Source: Scortum barcoo (lineage: Eukaryota; Chordata; Actinopteri; Centrarchiformes; Terapontidae). From it: DNA of 64,000 nucleotides. How positions within the stretch are numbered: the first letter of the stretch is position 1; each line of letters starts with the position of its first letter. The notes under the pieces were generated by a model. It saw only the letters and a program-made list of their open reading frames with translations. It did no database searches and was not told the DNA's origin. Below are positions 50,936 to 63,930 of the stretch, one piece after another. A program made the position numbers and the translations under genes. The stretch lies in assembly GCA_023238725.1 (NCBI GenBank), contig CM041536.1, forward strand, positions 14,167,271 to 14,231,270, given 5' to 3'.

Positions 50936-52854
50936 CCACAGAATAAAAACCCTCTGTCTGTCTGTAACTCTATATAGATATACAAATATGAATCCTAATA
51001 TATGGGCACATTGCATTTATTCAACGGGAAAGGAGAGTCAACAGTACAGATTTCAACATGCACCTCAAGTTCATTCAATAAGTCAGCAAACACAATGTAG
51101 GACCATGGAGAACTCATATCGTCTTATCAGGAATGCAGTTTTTCATTGCAGTAAGGTGGGAGAGGAATTTTACCAAGGTACTTTATCCTATTTTAGTCGC
51201 TCTGAAGTCTCTTCCTGCTATGTGATTCATGGAAAAGTATGCTTATAAAATATACTGTACAGCCTCGCCATATTCTCTCTCTCCCTCTCGGTCTCTGTGC
51301 TGAAATCTTTGTGCGGCATACAGACGCACGCCAAGGAAGACGCGCGATTTGGACAACCGTGCGAGTGTCCTACATAGTGAAATGGCCCCAGATTTACTCA
51401 AGGTGAGGCCCACAATGAACCACAGAAGCCTATTAACACTAGAGGTCTCTGGAGTGCCTTATATGCTGGTTAGAGGCGACCACATTCGAACTGGCTGTAA
51501 CAGACAGCGGGGACACAGCCACTGTCCCTCTATGGCCGTCACTCCTTTGTATTATTCCTCCACCTCCCGGTAACAAATTTCAGTCGGAATTACTTTTCTT
51601 TCGTCCAAGTTTCATTCTTTTAAATCAAACCCTTTGTCTATCTCTTCTTTTGTACCTTCCTCCTGTTTCCATGGTTACCTCTCTCTCTGCTCTGTACACT
51701 ATCTATCTCTTCCTCCGTTTCCCTCTCTGTCTCTCTCACTCTGTTCTTATCTTTCTCATTTTGCTTTCATCTCTGCCTCCCTTCCTCCTGCTTTATCCCA
51801 CACCCTCCTCACTCCGGCTTTTATCTCTCTTCACTTTCATCTGTCTTTCACCTTTCTCTCCCCTTCAAGCCTGCCATTCCATCATGCTGGTTTTTGGTTC
51901 TTACTTATAGAGAGAAAGTTTTATCGGTTTCCCTGTCAATTCTGCATTTTTAATCATTTCCAATTTATCCAACCCACTTTCAATGCCATTGAGTCATGCA
52001 TTAAATTGTCTTGGGAAGAATGTGTGAGTCTGTGTGACAGTGAGATGGAAACCATAGGTGCAGGAGGCTGTAGTCTTTTTACTATCATAAAGAAAGAGGA
52101 ATGATTTCTGTCATGATATCTTGAGATTAACTGGCTGCTGTGGTTCGGTCTTTCATGAGCACAGTAATGGATTTTCTTTTCCCCCTCACGTTATTTTCCG
52201 ATTTCCATATCGACAGCTAGTGTACGTCAACAAATTTACAAACCGGCGCTTGTGATTTTATTATTTTTGATTTACTAGTGGACTGCACTCGTGCTTATCT
52301 GAGCAAAGTCCCGCTGAGAATGAAGCTGTTGAGGAGGCACTGCTCCTCGACATGGGGCTGCCTCCTGTAAGGTAGCCTGTCATTTCTCCGCAGTGATGAA
52401 GATGTTCTTGTGAAGCACAAATGCCTCCCTCTACGCACCTCAGTTGGGAGATAATCGTATTCACACACAGCTGTGGTCGGTATAATGCACCACCACATCA
52501 TGTGCCACCATGTGATACCACACACTGAACTAACACCACTTAACCACATACAGAGGCTGGGACACGGAGGCTCTCCACAGCATGCCCTATTGATATTGAA
52601 GAGGGCAGTCGTCGCCATGGAACATGTGTACGTCTGTTGGCCTAATACCAATTCACTGTAAGGTTGTCATCCATGGTGGTATACATAGGAGGGAGAGTGT
52701 GTCTTCAAGTCAGTGACAAACTCATTCCAAGAGACACTGCATGTGGTGTGGGAGGAAGTTTTGTTCTGCAGCTTTGACTGAAACTAACCTCCCTCCCCTC
52801 TCCCTCGCCTTCCCCTTCCCCTTAAAGTACCACAACTATTCAGAAAAGAGAATA

Positions 52855-53070
52855 AAGAAAACCTGAATAGAGGAAGAGGAAAAAAAATGGGGTCCCTAGG
52901 CGAGAAAGAAAAGAAAAACAATAAAAGAAAACAGAATGAAAAGCAGCCAAAGAAAAAAGGAAGGAGAGAAAGAAGGACAGAGAGAGGGAGGGGAGACAGA
53001 AAAAGATACAGAGCAAAAGGAGCATAAAGCAGGGAGAGAAAAGCATAGCAAAAAGAAAAAAAAAACACTG
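52855..53070 (+). repeat. Purine-rich (A-rich) block 5
   Basis: About 215 bp is dominated by A and G, with AAAGAAAA and GGAGAGAAAG motifs. It is richer in A than blocks 1 to 4 but has the same polarity. Just before it, 52.79-52.82 kb is a short C/T-rich stretch of opposite polarity. Confidence 0.8.
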
Positions 53071-53884
53071 AAAGCTCTGAACGACAGGAACATTTCAGTG
53101 GAAATAAATTCTAAGAAGAAAATGAGGGGAGTAATATATTGGAAAGGAAAAGGGTTATTTGGAATTGGCCAAAACGGGTTTGAAAAATCGATAATTACAG
53201 TAGATATTGTGCAAATACTAAAGACTGAGCCATTTTGATTTGCATTAAATGAACATTCACACTAAATTAGGCCAGATGAATCCCTTGTTTTCGATCATAA
53301 TAGACATAGACAGAGAGCAGACAAACCAGATATACAAATGCTTTGCCTATTTGAAACTGCTCATATTATGTCAAACAGAGAACAAAAACAGACTTGACCT
53401 TTTAAACCGACTACATAATTTGACCTCCCTGCGTTTTACCTCACATTACTCATCATCAGTGTGTCTGCCAGAAGACTGTTATTATCATTATTAATGCAAG
53501 GTGTGTTTGCAAAAGAAGGAAGAAGTACATGTGGTTGATACTGTTTATGTTGCAGAAATTAAATGAAATCATATTTGCATTAATTTTCATCTTTAAATGT
53601 GTTGTAACTTTGGATTTGGAAAATGAAACTGCCTGTGAGTGAACCATTTTTTGTACATTTACTGATCATAACCATACCAGTTCATAATATCCATAATACT
53701 GTCATCTGTACTGTTTAGTGGTTTATACTGCAGAATTATGTGTTCAATACATATCATATAACATATATTTTGGTGTTTGATGTTTTCTTGGATCTTTGTA
53801 ACATCAGGAAAATGAGCTTGTATTTTTTTATGACAAATGCATGTTACCTGAAAGAAATGCACAACTGGCCAAGTTGACTTGAAG

Positions 53885-54190
53885 ACATAATTTGACATTT
53901 TGAAAAACATCACCTTGCAGTTTTATGGGTGCTATGTGCCTGCGTCTTCGCTGGTTGCCTGGCAACGTCATGGCGGCAACAGGACTCTGGGAAGTCACTG
54001 CTCCTCACTAAAAAATAGTCCCGTATAAAAGGATGATTAGTGGTCTTTAGAGGTCTTTAGATAGGCAGATTGTTTTATCTTTGGACAGAATGAGGCTAGC
54101 TGTTTCCAATCTTTGTGCTAAGCTAAGCTAACCTGCTATTTGCGGTAGCTCCATATTTGTACTGTACAGGTACAAGAGTTGCTCTTTCAT
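53885..54190 (+). repeat. Dispersed repeat with GCTAAGCTAAGC motif, copy 2
   Basis: The left part contains GCTGGTTGCCTGGCAACG near 53.95 kb. The right part contains GAGGCTAGCTGTTTCC followed by AATCTTTGTGCTAAGC near 54.09-54.13 kb. The right part is the inverse of 9066-9112 at about 31 of 34 positions. I recognise both parts as components of a common fish interspersed repeat of uncertain class. It has no coding capacity. Confidence 0.6.
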
Positions 54191-57100
54191 GAAACCGTTA
54201 GCAAGAAAGCAATAATGTGTATTTCCTTGAATGTCCTTAAATTATTTCATGGTTCAGGCTTTACAGGGTTAAATTTGGACGTTATATCAACAGCCATTTT
54301 GTTCAAATAATGAAAAATAATGAACAAGAGCATTAAAATTATTTTCCATTATTCTTTCACAGCAAGTAGAAATGGCTATTCCTTAAACACGAAATTCTTT
54401 TAAAATATGGTTTTACATTTCACTCATTTACTGATTTGACTATAGTAGTGTGATTACTCCATCACACTGAGGTAGTATCAGTGCTTAGTTTTCGGTTTAT
54501 GTGGCCTGCAGGAGGTTAACTCTGTCCACTGGCACTAGTGATGTCATGATCAAGAACCAGATACTGACTATCAGCAATACAATCTGTAATTGAAAACACT
54601 GACCTTCCAGCTCTTCTTTAGCAAAGATGCACGTGACAAACAATAAGAATTGCATTGGTCAAAATGAAAGATCATATAATGAGTGGTTACAGCTCTGTGC
54701 ACCTTCTACGCTGCAGGTATAATCTATATTTTTAGTCCAACATCATCATAAATGCATGAGTGGTATGTGTGCTGAGGCTTACCTTCACCTTGTTTACATA
54801 AAGGCTATATGGACATAATCCGGACTGGAGTATAATATATATATAACATAAAGCAAATCCCTAAATTTAAATCCATCACAGTGTCAGTTATAGTCACAAT
54901 ATGTAACCACATCTCAAAATGACCAAATTGAGCTTAATCCATTCTTTAAATAGACAATTAACATTTTTTGGGTTATTGTAAGAAATGCAGAACAAAATTT
55001 GAAGTCAAGTCATTAGAAAACAAAACACAGATCTTAAGAGAGTAACAATCCCATATTATTACCCCACTGTATTGGTATAGCCTGGATATAACAAGAGTAC
55101 AGCAAGCACCGGTACATTTAAGTAATGCAAGGCCAAGTTTGTTATAGACAGTCATCACTGGACCACCATAATTGGGTTCTAGGGTTAAAATACAGAATTT
55201 CTTTTGAGACAATAATGTTAATTTGATCTGTGCTTAATGTAACTCTTGCTGGAAGTTGTAACAAGGAAGTAAGATGTAACAAACTTTGCCTATTCACAAA
55301 AGGTTGTGGAGCTACAGGACACTATAATAGTTATTTCCATGCTTGTTGAAATACATTAAGATATATGCATTTTTTGACATTGTGCTTTTAAAAATTCATT
55401 TGAAAAAGGGAAAACTGTGACATTATGAGATAAACCTGTGAAAAAACTATCACTGAGTTTACATGCATGCATGACTCAGTTACAGTCAATACACAGACAA
55501 GGGTAACAGTTTGATAAAGGTATTTACATGGTACACAGAAAGCTGACATCCTCAGTAACCTGAGTGGACTAAATGTCTGGTTGGATGTGTGTTAGTGGTA
55601 CATGGACTAAATAGAAACGCACAAAGGACCCAGATGAACTGATATACATATCAAAAATGATTTGAACGATTGACAAGTAAGCCCTTTCTTGACCTTATCT
55701 CAAATAAGACAGTCTAGTTAATGTTGTTACATGTCAGTTGAAACAGACAGTGTACACAACTTAATGTAATTACAAAGAAATTAGAAGTGAACATGTAAAG
55801 AGTACAGAACATTTATATACATTTTTAAGTTCTTTTTCTGGTTGTCTGATTTAGGTGATAATATATATTTACCATTCCTGACTGGACTGGAACATCTACT
55901 TACAGACTAAAACAGTGACTTTATGATAATGTGTTGTCACTGTCACTTTTTTTCAAACATTTGTTTGAACATAGAAAAAATGTAATATTAGAAGTTTGAA
56001 AATGCTGCTGAGATGTTTTGTGTTATGTAGCGGTACTGTGTAAAATTATGGGTCAATGTTAGTAACAGCACAAAGGATAACTCAACTTGCCAACATCTGT
56101 TTTACAAAGGCCATTCAGTCAGTGGTGGTGACCAGTAAATTACACTCATTCATTATTCTTATAAATTATATTCATTCCATTGTTGTCACCCAAGCAGAAA
56201 ACTGTAACATACTTCTAAATTATTGCAGTCATAAAAAAATCCCAAACACATTCTTTTTTTCTTTGTGGTTATCAGACCTTGATCAAGACCATTTAGCTTA
56301 AGTGCAAGTTTGGTTTCATAAATTCAATTTAGTGGACTGGGTACAGGAATGATTGGTTTGGCACACAGTGTGCCGGAGTGACAACTTGAAAAAGTGCCTC
56401 TTTACTATTTATTGAATCGAAAATCAATTTTGACACTAGAATTGCAATATTATTGGAACATGAGATTCCCACCTTAATATAATAAGAGATCTACTCTTAG
56501 TGTTATTATCTAACAGTTAGATACAGTTAATTAGTCTGTGTGTTATACTGTACTCGTCTTCAGTTTAACAGGTAGACATCATAGACACTGATCAGTTACT
56601 AACTGCTCAACATACCTCACCCTCACTCAGCCTAATTACAGTATAGGTCACATGCAACACCTTGTCTTCTATTGTAAAATACACTACATCTCCCTTGGTA
56701 ATTTGAATCCTGTGCTTTTCCAGTGAGTCAGATGCAGCTGACAGTTAGTTAGCTCATTTTCACTCTTTTGACTTTGTGCTGGAGTGAGGCAATGCAAGGT
56801 CATGAGGGCTCATCTTGGTCTGTGAGAGAGGTACTAACATTGGCTTGGGTAACAGTTTGACAGAAGAACAAGCCTATCTGATGTACCTCCAGATCTTACC
56901 GATCATCATCACCTGACAATTCAGTGCAAAGCAGATGAGGGTGGATCCGGAAGTATTCAGAGCTTGTGCAAAGACCTGTTATGCGTAAAGCTCACTTGAT
57001 GTGTAAGTAGTGACAACTAACCCTAAGGGGTCCAGTGTGCTTGAAACAAACTACTTTGTTGAACATGACGTCCAACCATGTCCAAAGTCACATCTCTGAA

Positions 57101-57839
57101 TCTGTTCTGATTTGCCACACTGAAAGGTGGGACAGAAGGAAATGGGACTAAGGGCGCACACTTTTGTAATTATGTCCCCAGCAAGGCATTTTTGGTGCAC
57201 TCAGCTGTACACACAAAAACAGAGAACTATTTGTGTGAAGAATGAAAAAGGGCATCATACTTATACACAACAAGGCCTGTTGCTGAATGAGGTGGACATC
57301 AGCTCTCTTCAGGGTTAATTGTTGGACACCACCAGCACTCTCCCATCCCCAATTTCCTACATCAGAAAGGTGCACAGGACACTATTTCTTAGGGGCGACC
57401 AGTTATGTCCTGGAGTCTTAGGTGGTTGCTCAAAGCTAACTGGCAATTAGATGGCTGGTTAGCTAGTCTTCCCTGTTTCTGCCAGAAAGCTACAGTGTTG
57501 CCTCAGGTATTTCCAAGATGACTTACCTGTGGATCCACATCGCAGTGGACACTCCCTGCCCCCACTGTGCAAGCTGTGGTGGTAAACAATTTCAGAAATC
57601 TGATCCTATAGACTGCAGAGGATGATCCGTGGATTAGTAAGACATATGATTTCATCCTGAGACACTTGTGTTGTACATTTCAAATGCTTGGCAAACCAAA
57701 TAAAAAAAGCCAAAATCAGTTCCCCTGTATACTATACCAACCATTGGCATCTTCTTACAGTAATGTGAGGAGTAATCCAATGCCTTTTTGCATATGGAAG
57801 GTTTTCAGTGAGTTAATATCTAAAATTCCAAAATTTCAA

Positions 57840-58460
57840 AAGTAGTAGTGGAGATTAATTAAGTACATTTCTTCAAGTACTGTCCTTAAATACAATTGTG
57901 AAGTATTTATAGTTTTAGTATTTCTAATTAATGTTACTGCATATTTGTTCCCCATCACAAAGGGGAAACTTCTACTTTTTGCTCCATTTTCTACATTTAT
58001 TTGAGAGCTTAAGTTCCTAATTGTCTTGCCGATTCAGACTATGATATAACATAAAATAAACAATATAATAAACAATTGAATTATCATTTACTATTATAAG
58101 TTGATATAAGATACAACTTTATTATCCCAAGGGGAATATCCAGCAATTTATAAAGTAATCAAAATTCATCTTGACCAGCTGCAACATTAAAGTGGTTATA
58201 GGTGAAACATTAATACATAAACAACTCTAATTCAACTATATCATGAAAAAACATTATTGTGAAATAGGCCATTCTGCATAATAACAACTTTTACTTTTGA
58301 TGCTATTACTATTGCTTATACCTTACTTAAGAATGATTTTGAATGCAGAAAATGTACTTTTGAAAATTAACTTATTATTACTTAACTTAATATTTCTACA
58401 CTGTGGTAATGCTCTTTTACTTAAGTAAAAGATCTGAGTGCTCCTTCCACCACTGTCATC
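57840..58460. repeat. Dispersed teleost repeat with near-palindromic ends
   Basis: The left end reads AGTAGTAGTGGAGATTAATT followed by AAGTACATTTCTTCAAGTAC. The right end on the minus strand reads ACAGTGGTGGAAGGAGCACT followed by CAGATCTTTTACTTAAGTAA. The ends are loosely inverted, as in MITE-like elements. Blocks such as ACTTAAGTAAAAGATCTGAG and CTTCCACCACTG are familiar from many fish genomes. The interior includes CAACTTTATTATCCCAAGGG near 58.11 kb, another familiar fish repeat fragment that may be nested. Confidence 0.55.
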
Positions 58461-59292
58461 AAGTCATTCAGTTGATCAAGGTTATCCCCCTCTCCTTGTT
58501 TGAATGCACAGGGTATAAAGCACTTCGGGGTAGGCATAATAAAGTCTTGAATGGCTCCACCAGACACTAAAATCAAATCAATTTTGAGAGCATATTGTGT
58601 TCAAATGGAACAGGACTGGAAGGGACGTTTGGCATGGCTCATATTGGCAGCTAGGAAAGTATCTCAGGAAAGTTCTTGTGGTATAGTCTGAAAACCACTG
58701 AGCTACATCAGAATGTCTTTGCCAAGGGGTGAATTTAAGTACAAGCTGGTTAATGCTGGTTAGCTAGGCATCCTCCAGAAGAAGCTAAAATACCCTCTTA
58801 ACTGTAAGTCAGAAGCACAAGAGGTCAGTGCCTATCATGAACATAACTCTGCATTCTTTGGTACAAACTGATAATAACTCATAAAAACAAAAAGTCTAAG
58901 ACAGTCTAAGTCAGTTGAGCTTGATGAAATCTTACAATTTAATTTCAGTTTCAGGTGCCCAAGCACCATAAGCTTGCAAACAAGTGGAGTGAGTTTATTA
59001 AGCTCATGTACACAGGGTCGACATGCTTCAGACTTTGGTGTCAACATATTTTTGGGTGTCAGCCTCCAGAAGTCAGAGTCAACCGCCAGAATACCTCAAG
59101 AAGATCAGTGTGGTACACAGATGCAGGTTATGCTGGAGTCGCAGTCACACTTCACACTATCTCCAACTTCATCTGTGGGTGCACATGGATGAAGGTTCTG
59201 TTTAAGGGCTGAACACTGACACAAGACAGCTCCCACGCCCATATCTGGAATGTCAACTACGTATGACTACAAACACACCGGCTAACTGGATC

Positions 59293-59324
59293 AGACCTCA
59301 GCCAGAAAATGCTGGCTGAGGTCT
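59293..59324. repeat. Perfect 13-bp inverted repeat with 6-base loop
   Basis: AGACCTCAGCCAG (59293-59305) is exactly inverted as CTGGCTGAGGTCT (59312-59324), separated by AAAATG. It is too short for a microRNA precursor and no larger stem is evident. It may be the remnant of a repeat or a chance palindrome. Confidence 0.85.
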
Positions 59325-62300
59325 TGGGATGCTTGGTTGGCCATTGATGACTACTTTTGACCTCAGTGAGAGGCAAATGGAGAGAGGGGACTATCCAGGA
59401 TACTGTATGAATCCCATGCAGGAACTGGCAAAATCAAGGAACCTCTGAACTTCCTACAAAAAAATTGTACAGGTGGTATCTTGGTTGCCTGCAAACACAA
59501 TACAGCCAAAAAGGGAGACCTTGAAGACCTGAAGGCAGTGAGTGTATGGGGGAGGGGAAGTGGCCATTTCTTTTATTTCCATATATTCAAGTGGAAAATC
59601 AGAAAAGGGGAAGGTAAGTTTCGGCTTATTCTTGCTGTAGAAATGTAACCCCTTGTGTTCCTCATGCCTTTTCTGCTTCCTATTTCTGAGCATTGTGAGT
59701 TCATTTTTGTATAGTGCAATGCCTCGTATAATGTAGTTAAGATTATCTGACTTAACCAAGCAGAGATGTGAAGTCTTATGGGTTTCATAGCTGAGCAAGC
59801 AACAATCCAGGAAACAAAGTGGGCAGCACAAATGGAATCCATAAAAAACTTTAATTTGCTCCAAAATCAATGAAGACTGAAGTGAGAGAGACTGGTGAAA
59901 CTGGCCTAGCCCTTTGGAGTCGTATGATAAACATGCAAAAAGATTGAGAGGAAATTTGGATTTTGCCTACCATAAGCCTCTCTTCGACTAGTAAGTCGTT
60001 TCCTGTCCTGTCAAGTTTCACCTGTTTAGTAGAAACGACTGGATGCGGCACCACCAGAATAGCATTCAAAAATTGATACAGTAGTGTCAGTGCCCATAGA
60101 AGGGAGGCCGAGGGGAGTCGAAGAGCAGTGGAATGGGAAACTCTGACTGTAGAGCTTGAATAGTCAGGTGTAGTTGCTGCTCTGTGGTGCACTCTAAAAC
60201 AAACTCATGGCAGATTTAGATATCCTAGCTTGTTTTGGCAATGTGGGGAGAGAGAATGCACAACACAGAAATTAATCTGATGAACTTCAAGCAGAAGAGG
60301 AAAGGAGTGAAGATGGGGCAGCTTTTGGTATGACAGCATCTCATTGGTAGATTGATCGAATCCTATTAGAACTGTCTTGTGCAGTGAATCCTGTATTTTT
60401 CCTCATTGTATGCTTCCCAAGTGAACTGTCGGAATAAATAAAAATACTGAACATAAGTGCTCACTCTGGTTAAAAAAATAAAACGCACCACTTTAGATAT
60501 TTTTAAGCCAATGAAAATGAAAAGAAAGGGTATTTTCTTATGTTTGATGTTTTAAATTATTTTGAGTTTTTATTCTAAGAATACTGTGACCTCGTTATTC
60601 TATCCAATTTATTTGGATAGACCTACAGCCTTCCCAAATACAGGCTACAAAAAGTACCTTGATTATTCAACCACCACTAAATGATCTGCCTTTCAAGCAA
60701 TTTAGCATCTCACCATATTTCTATGAGAATATGGTTTTGACTCTACCCTAAATTACTATGTCAGAGTCATTAAATCATTATTACATCTATCAAATCTTAA
60801 TCGCTGCTTGCTTGTGCAGAGCCTTTCATTTTTAAAAATTAAATCTGTCCAGCTCTAAAAAAATACCTTTCCTTATGTCCAAATAGCATCTGGACATGTT
60901 TTATGAACTATGTCCCACTATGTCATGATACAGGATTGCAAACTGCAGAGGGCTTTTCTTACACAATTGGAAGTATAATTTTGCACAAGTGGCCCATCCA
61001 ATGGTGTGTTAAAGATATTTGCCAATGATAACATTTGCAAATACAAGTTGGTGGCTTAACAACATTCTTGATCTACAGGCAGTGTGGCTTTAAAAAAGAT
61101 TAAGTAATACAGCTGAAACTAAGTTTACTAATGCAACCCTAGACTGTCCATATAAGTTATCTCTTAAGGGAAATTAATAAATATCTCAATTGACTGCAGG
61201 AGAGTAGCTAATTTTTATTTCTGTTAATGAAGAGGGAAAACCTTCTATACATCTCACCACTCTGTAATATCAATGGAGAATTTTTTTCATCATACAGGTT
61301 GAAAATGTTACTATGCTCATCTTAAAATTACATTTAAAATATCGCCAAGTTAAACGTTATGCATGCACATTCACGTTATTAAACATAAACTAAAATATAG
61401 CATATTGGCTTTTTTTTTGTTTACATGATTGTTTTGTTTGTTTTTTTTATCTAAGTTTAAGGTTGCGTTGTGCTGCAGTGTAATGATTTGACTTTCCATG
61501 ACTTATTATTTATATCTGACACTGCACACAGTGAACATATGATGTGAGTGCAGAGAGTGGTTAACATTAATAATGGTACTATTGTAATAAGTAGCAAAAA
61601 AAGAAAAAAATCTGGTGTAGAAAAAGGCTGTAAGTCCATATAAAAGCGTTTTTCAAACATGAAGACTTTGCTTTACCAGGTAGTAAAAGACCTCATCATA
61701 TTCTGTCAAGCTTTAAGGAAACACAATGCCTTTTGGTGAGAAATGTTGAATTAATGAATTTATTTATTTCTTTAAGGCAGAGTGTTTGATTTGCTAAACT
61801 TAGAAAAGCTGTGTTCTCTTTTTTTTTTCAAAAGTACCATGAACACGGAAACAAAAACATGATCAGCAGTCATTTGATTGGCTGATGCACACATGATTGG
61901 TTGGTATGGCACTATGGTTACAATTATAAACAACTCTTTTGTGCTTTCACAGAGACAGAGACCATTCTCACTTGCATAATATACCCTTTGGCCTAAATAA
62001 TACATTTGACTCAAAATAGGCTAAATTTAATTAAATGATTTAGTCAAAGTATAGTATATGTAGTACATTTAATACAGTGTATATATTTTAGTGTACATAC
62101 ACAAATCTGCTTTGAAATGTCTTCATCAAATTTCGGGGTCCTGCGGTATCTTACCAGCCAGAGTTGGTAACTGTAAGCATTTCAATTCATTCTATTATGT
62201 AATCTATTCAAAGTCCCTATTGTAAACATACGTTTTTGATAATTACAACAACAGATCTTAGGGATTTCTCAGTAACTTACATCTTGTCACCTAAAATCAT

Positions 62301-63668
62301 AATTAGATCAACAAGGTCCCGTGTGGGGTCCACCTTGAAAAGTCACATTTCATCTAACTGTAAATAAGCCTTTTGCAGTATTTTTAAAGACTTTTTGCTC
62401 TGACAACAGTTCCAGATTCATTTTAAGCTGGCTTTGTACATCCAGACTTGTGTCCAATCACCAGCCAATCTCAGAATTAAGAATTAAGTACTTCACTATG
62501 TATGAGTTTACTAGGCACAGTACATGTAGCCTGCACTAGATTCAGCAAAAAGTAGTTTATGTTCGCCTTATTTGAGAGCAGCAACAACATTTTTAGCTTT
62601 TTCTTAAACCTCTTGAATACAGAAACTGAATTAAAAACATCTAGGTGTCTTGGATTTACTTGTCTTTGGTCATTTAGCACCGGCCGTGCATCGTATTTTG
62701 TGGATGCCCTCCAGTGCTACTCTGCACAGCCAGTGCTTCCTCAGAGAGGTGCTGTTCCCCGAGGATTCACACAAAGAGAGAGAATGAAGAAACTTTTCTG
62801 CTATTGGTTGAACATGACAGGGCTGCCAACTCTCCCCCACTGAGTGTGAGATACACCAAAATGGCTTAGATCCCCGACTCTTGCTCTTTGCCTCTTGTGC
62901 ATGCAGAGAATCACAAAATATAAGGGACTGCAGTGTATTATTTAAATAATTATATATAACATGTTCCCTATGAATGAAAGCTTAATTTTGTCTGCCCAAA
63001 CTTGTCCCCTTGTCATATGTGCAAATAAATATTTGTGTTATTTTGACAACATCTCTTTATACATAACTTATGTGACACTTAACTTATTTTATATATAATT
63101 GGTAATAAAAAATGAATCCAAATTATTTTTTTTTGTATACAAATAACATTCACTTCTAAATCTGTAGCAAATGAAATAAGATTGAACACACACCTCTTCA
63201 AAGGAAGGCACTGTGTGCATTATTCCTGTTTCCAGGAGGGTCATGTGCATCTTTAGCCATTTTCTTAGTAGGTGTGATTCCTTGTAAAGTAATGATGAAG
63301 GGAGGTGGGAGATTAGTTCTTTGAAGGGCTGCAGACATGCTTCCCCCTCAAGATAAAACATACTGGCTCTAAAATGATTATTCGTTGCATGGGACTGCAG
63401 TTATGTTGGGTCTGAAAGAGATTTTACGACCTGTAAAATGCTTTTATCTAGTGAGTTACTACATTATATGATTTGGTATTAGGATAAAGAAGCTCATCCT
63501 GTGCATCTTGAATCTTGTACATCTTGCCTTTTTTGACAGAGTAGCTTATTTTTATTCATCGCATTGTTTTTTTTCAAATCAGTAACCTTCCCTGGTCTTG
63601 TGCTCATGCTATGTATCAAAAGAATCTGAATTTGAGAATGAAAGAATACCCTCATCAAGCAACAATTA

Positions 63669-63695
63669 GTGTGTGTATATATAAGTAAGTATAGG

Positions 63696-63779
<84 letters not shown>

Positions 63780-63800
63780 CACACACACACATATATACAC

Positions 63801-63831
<31 letters not shown>

Positions 63832-63838
63832 TTGTATG

Positions 63839-63914
<76 letters not shown>

Positions 63915-63930
63915 CCTATACTTACTTATA
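63669..63930. repeat. Compound (CA)n/(TA)n/(TG)n block flanked by an inverted repeat
   Basis: Alternating (AC)n, (TA)n, (AC)n, (TA)n and (TG)n tracts fill about 200 bp. The flanks are non-repetitive inverted arms of 22 bp: AAGTAAGTATAGGT is centred in 63680-63701, and its exact reverse complement ACCTATACTTACTT lies in 63909-63930. The inner (AC)n and (TG)n tracts are also complementary. The whole can fold into a hairpin of roughly 250 bases. Confidence 0.9.

Larger units (their letters stand above)
44060..53100. other. Upstream region / 5' introns of znf710, simple-repeat rich
   Basis: No coding exon is securely identified. A possible small in-frame exon lies at 46058-46084. The region is dominated by purine-rich blocks on the plus strand and by (CA)n, (GA)n and (TA)n microsatellites, listed separately. 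The long open frames across them are low-complexity artefacts. Non-repetitive stretches, such as 49.45-50.45 kb and 51.0-52.8 kb, may hold the znf710 promoter and 5' UTR exons, but I cannot place them. Confidence 0.55.
53101..63660. other. AT-rich intergenic DNA, no supported gene
   Basis: No exon-like, domain-bearing open frame is found on either strand. Contents I can support are dispersed repeats at about 53.88-54.19 kb and 57.84-58.46 kb and a perfect short hairpin at 59.29 kb. A possible repeat fragment lies at about 62.82-62.87 kb (GGGCTGCCAACTCTCCC). The remainder is unique-looking AT-rich sequence. Confidence 0.6.

Noticed and set aside
58955..59212. Open frame containing WYTDAGYAGVAVTLHTISNF, resembling a retroelement RNase H start
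   Set aside because: The resemblance is limited to a few residues (YTDA), with no reverse transcriptase, integrase or LTR nearby. It is not enough to call an element.
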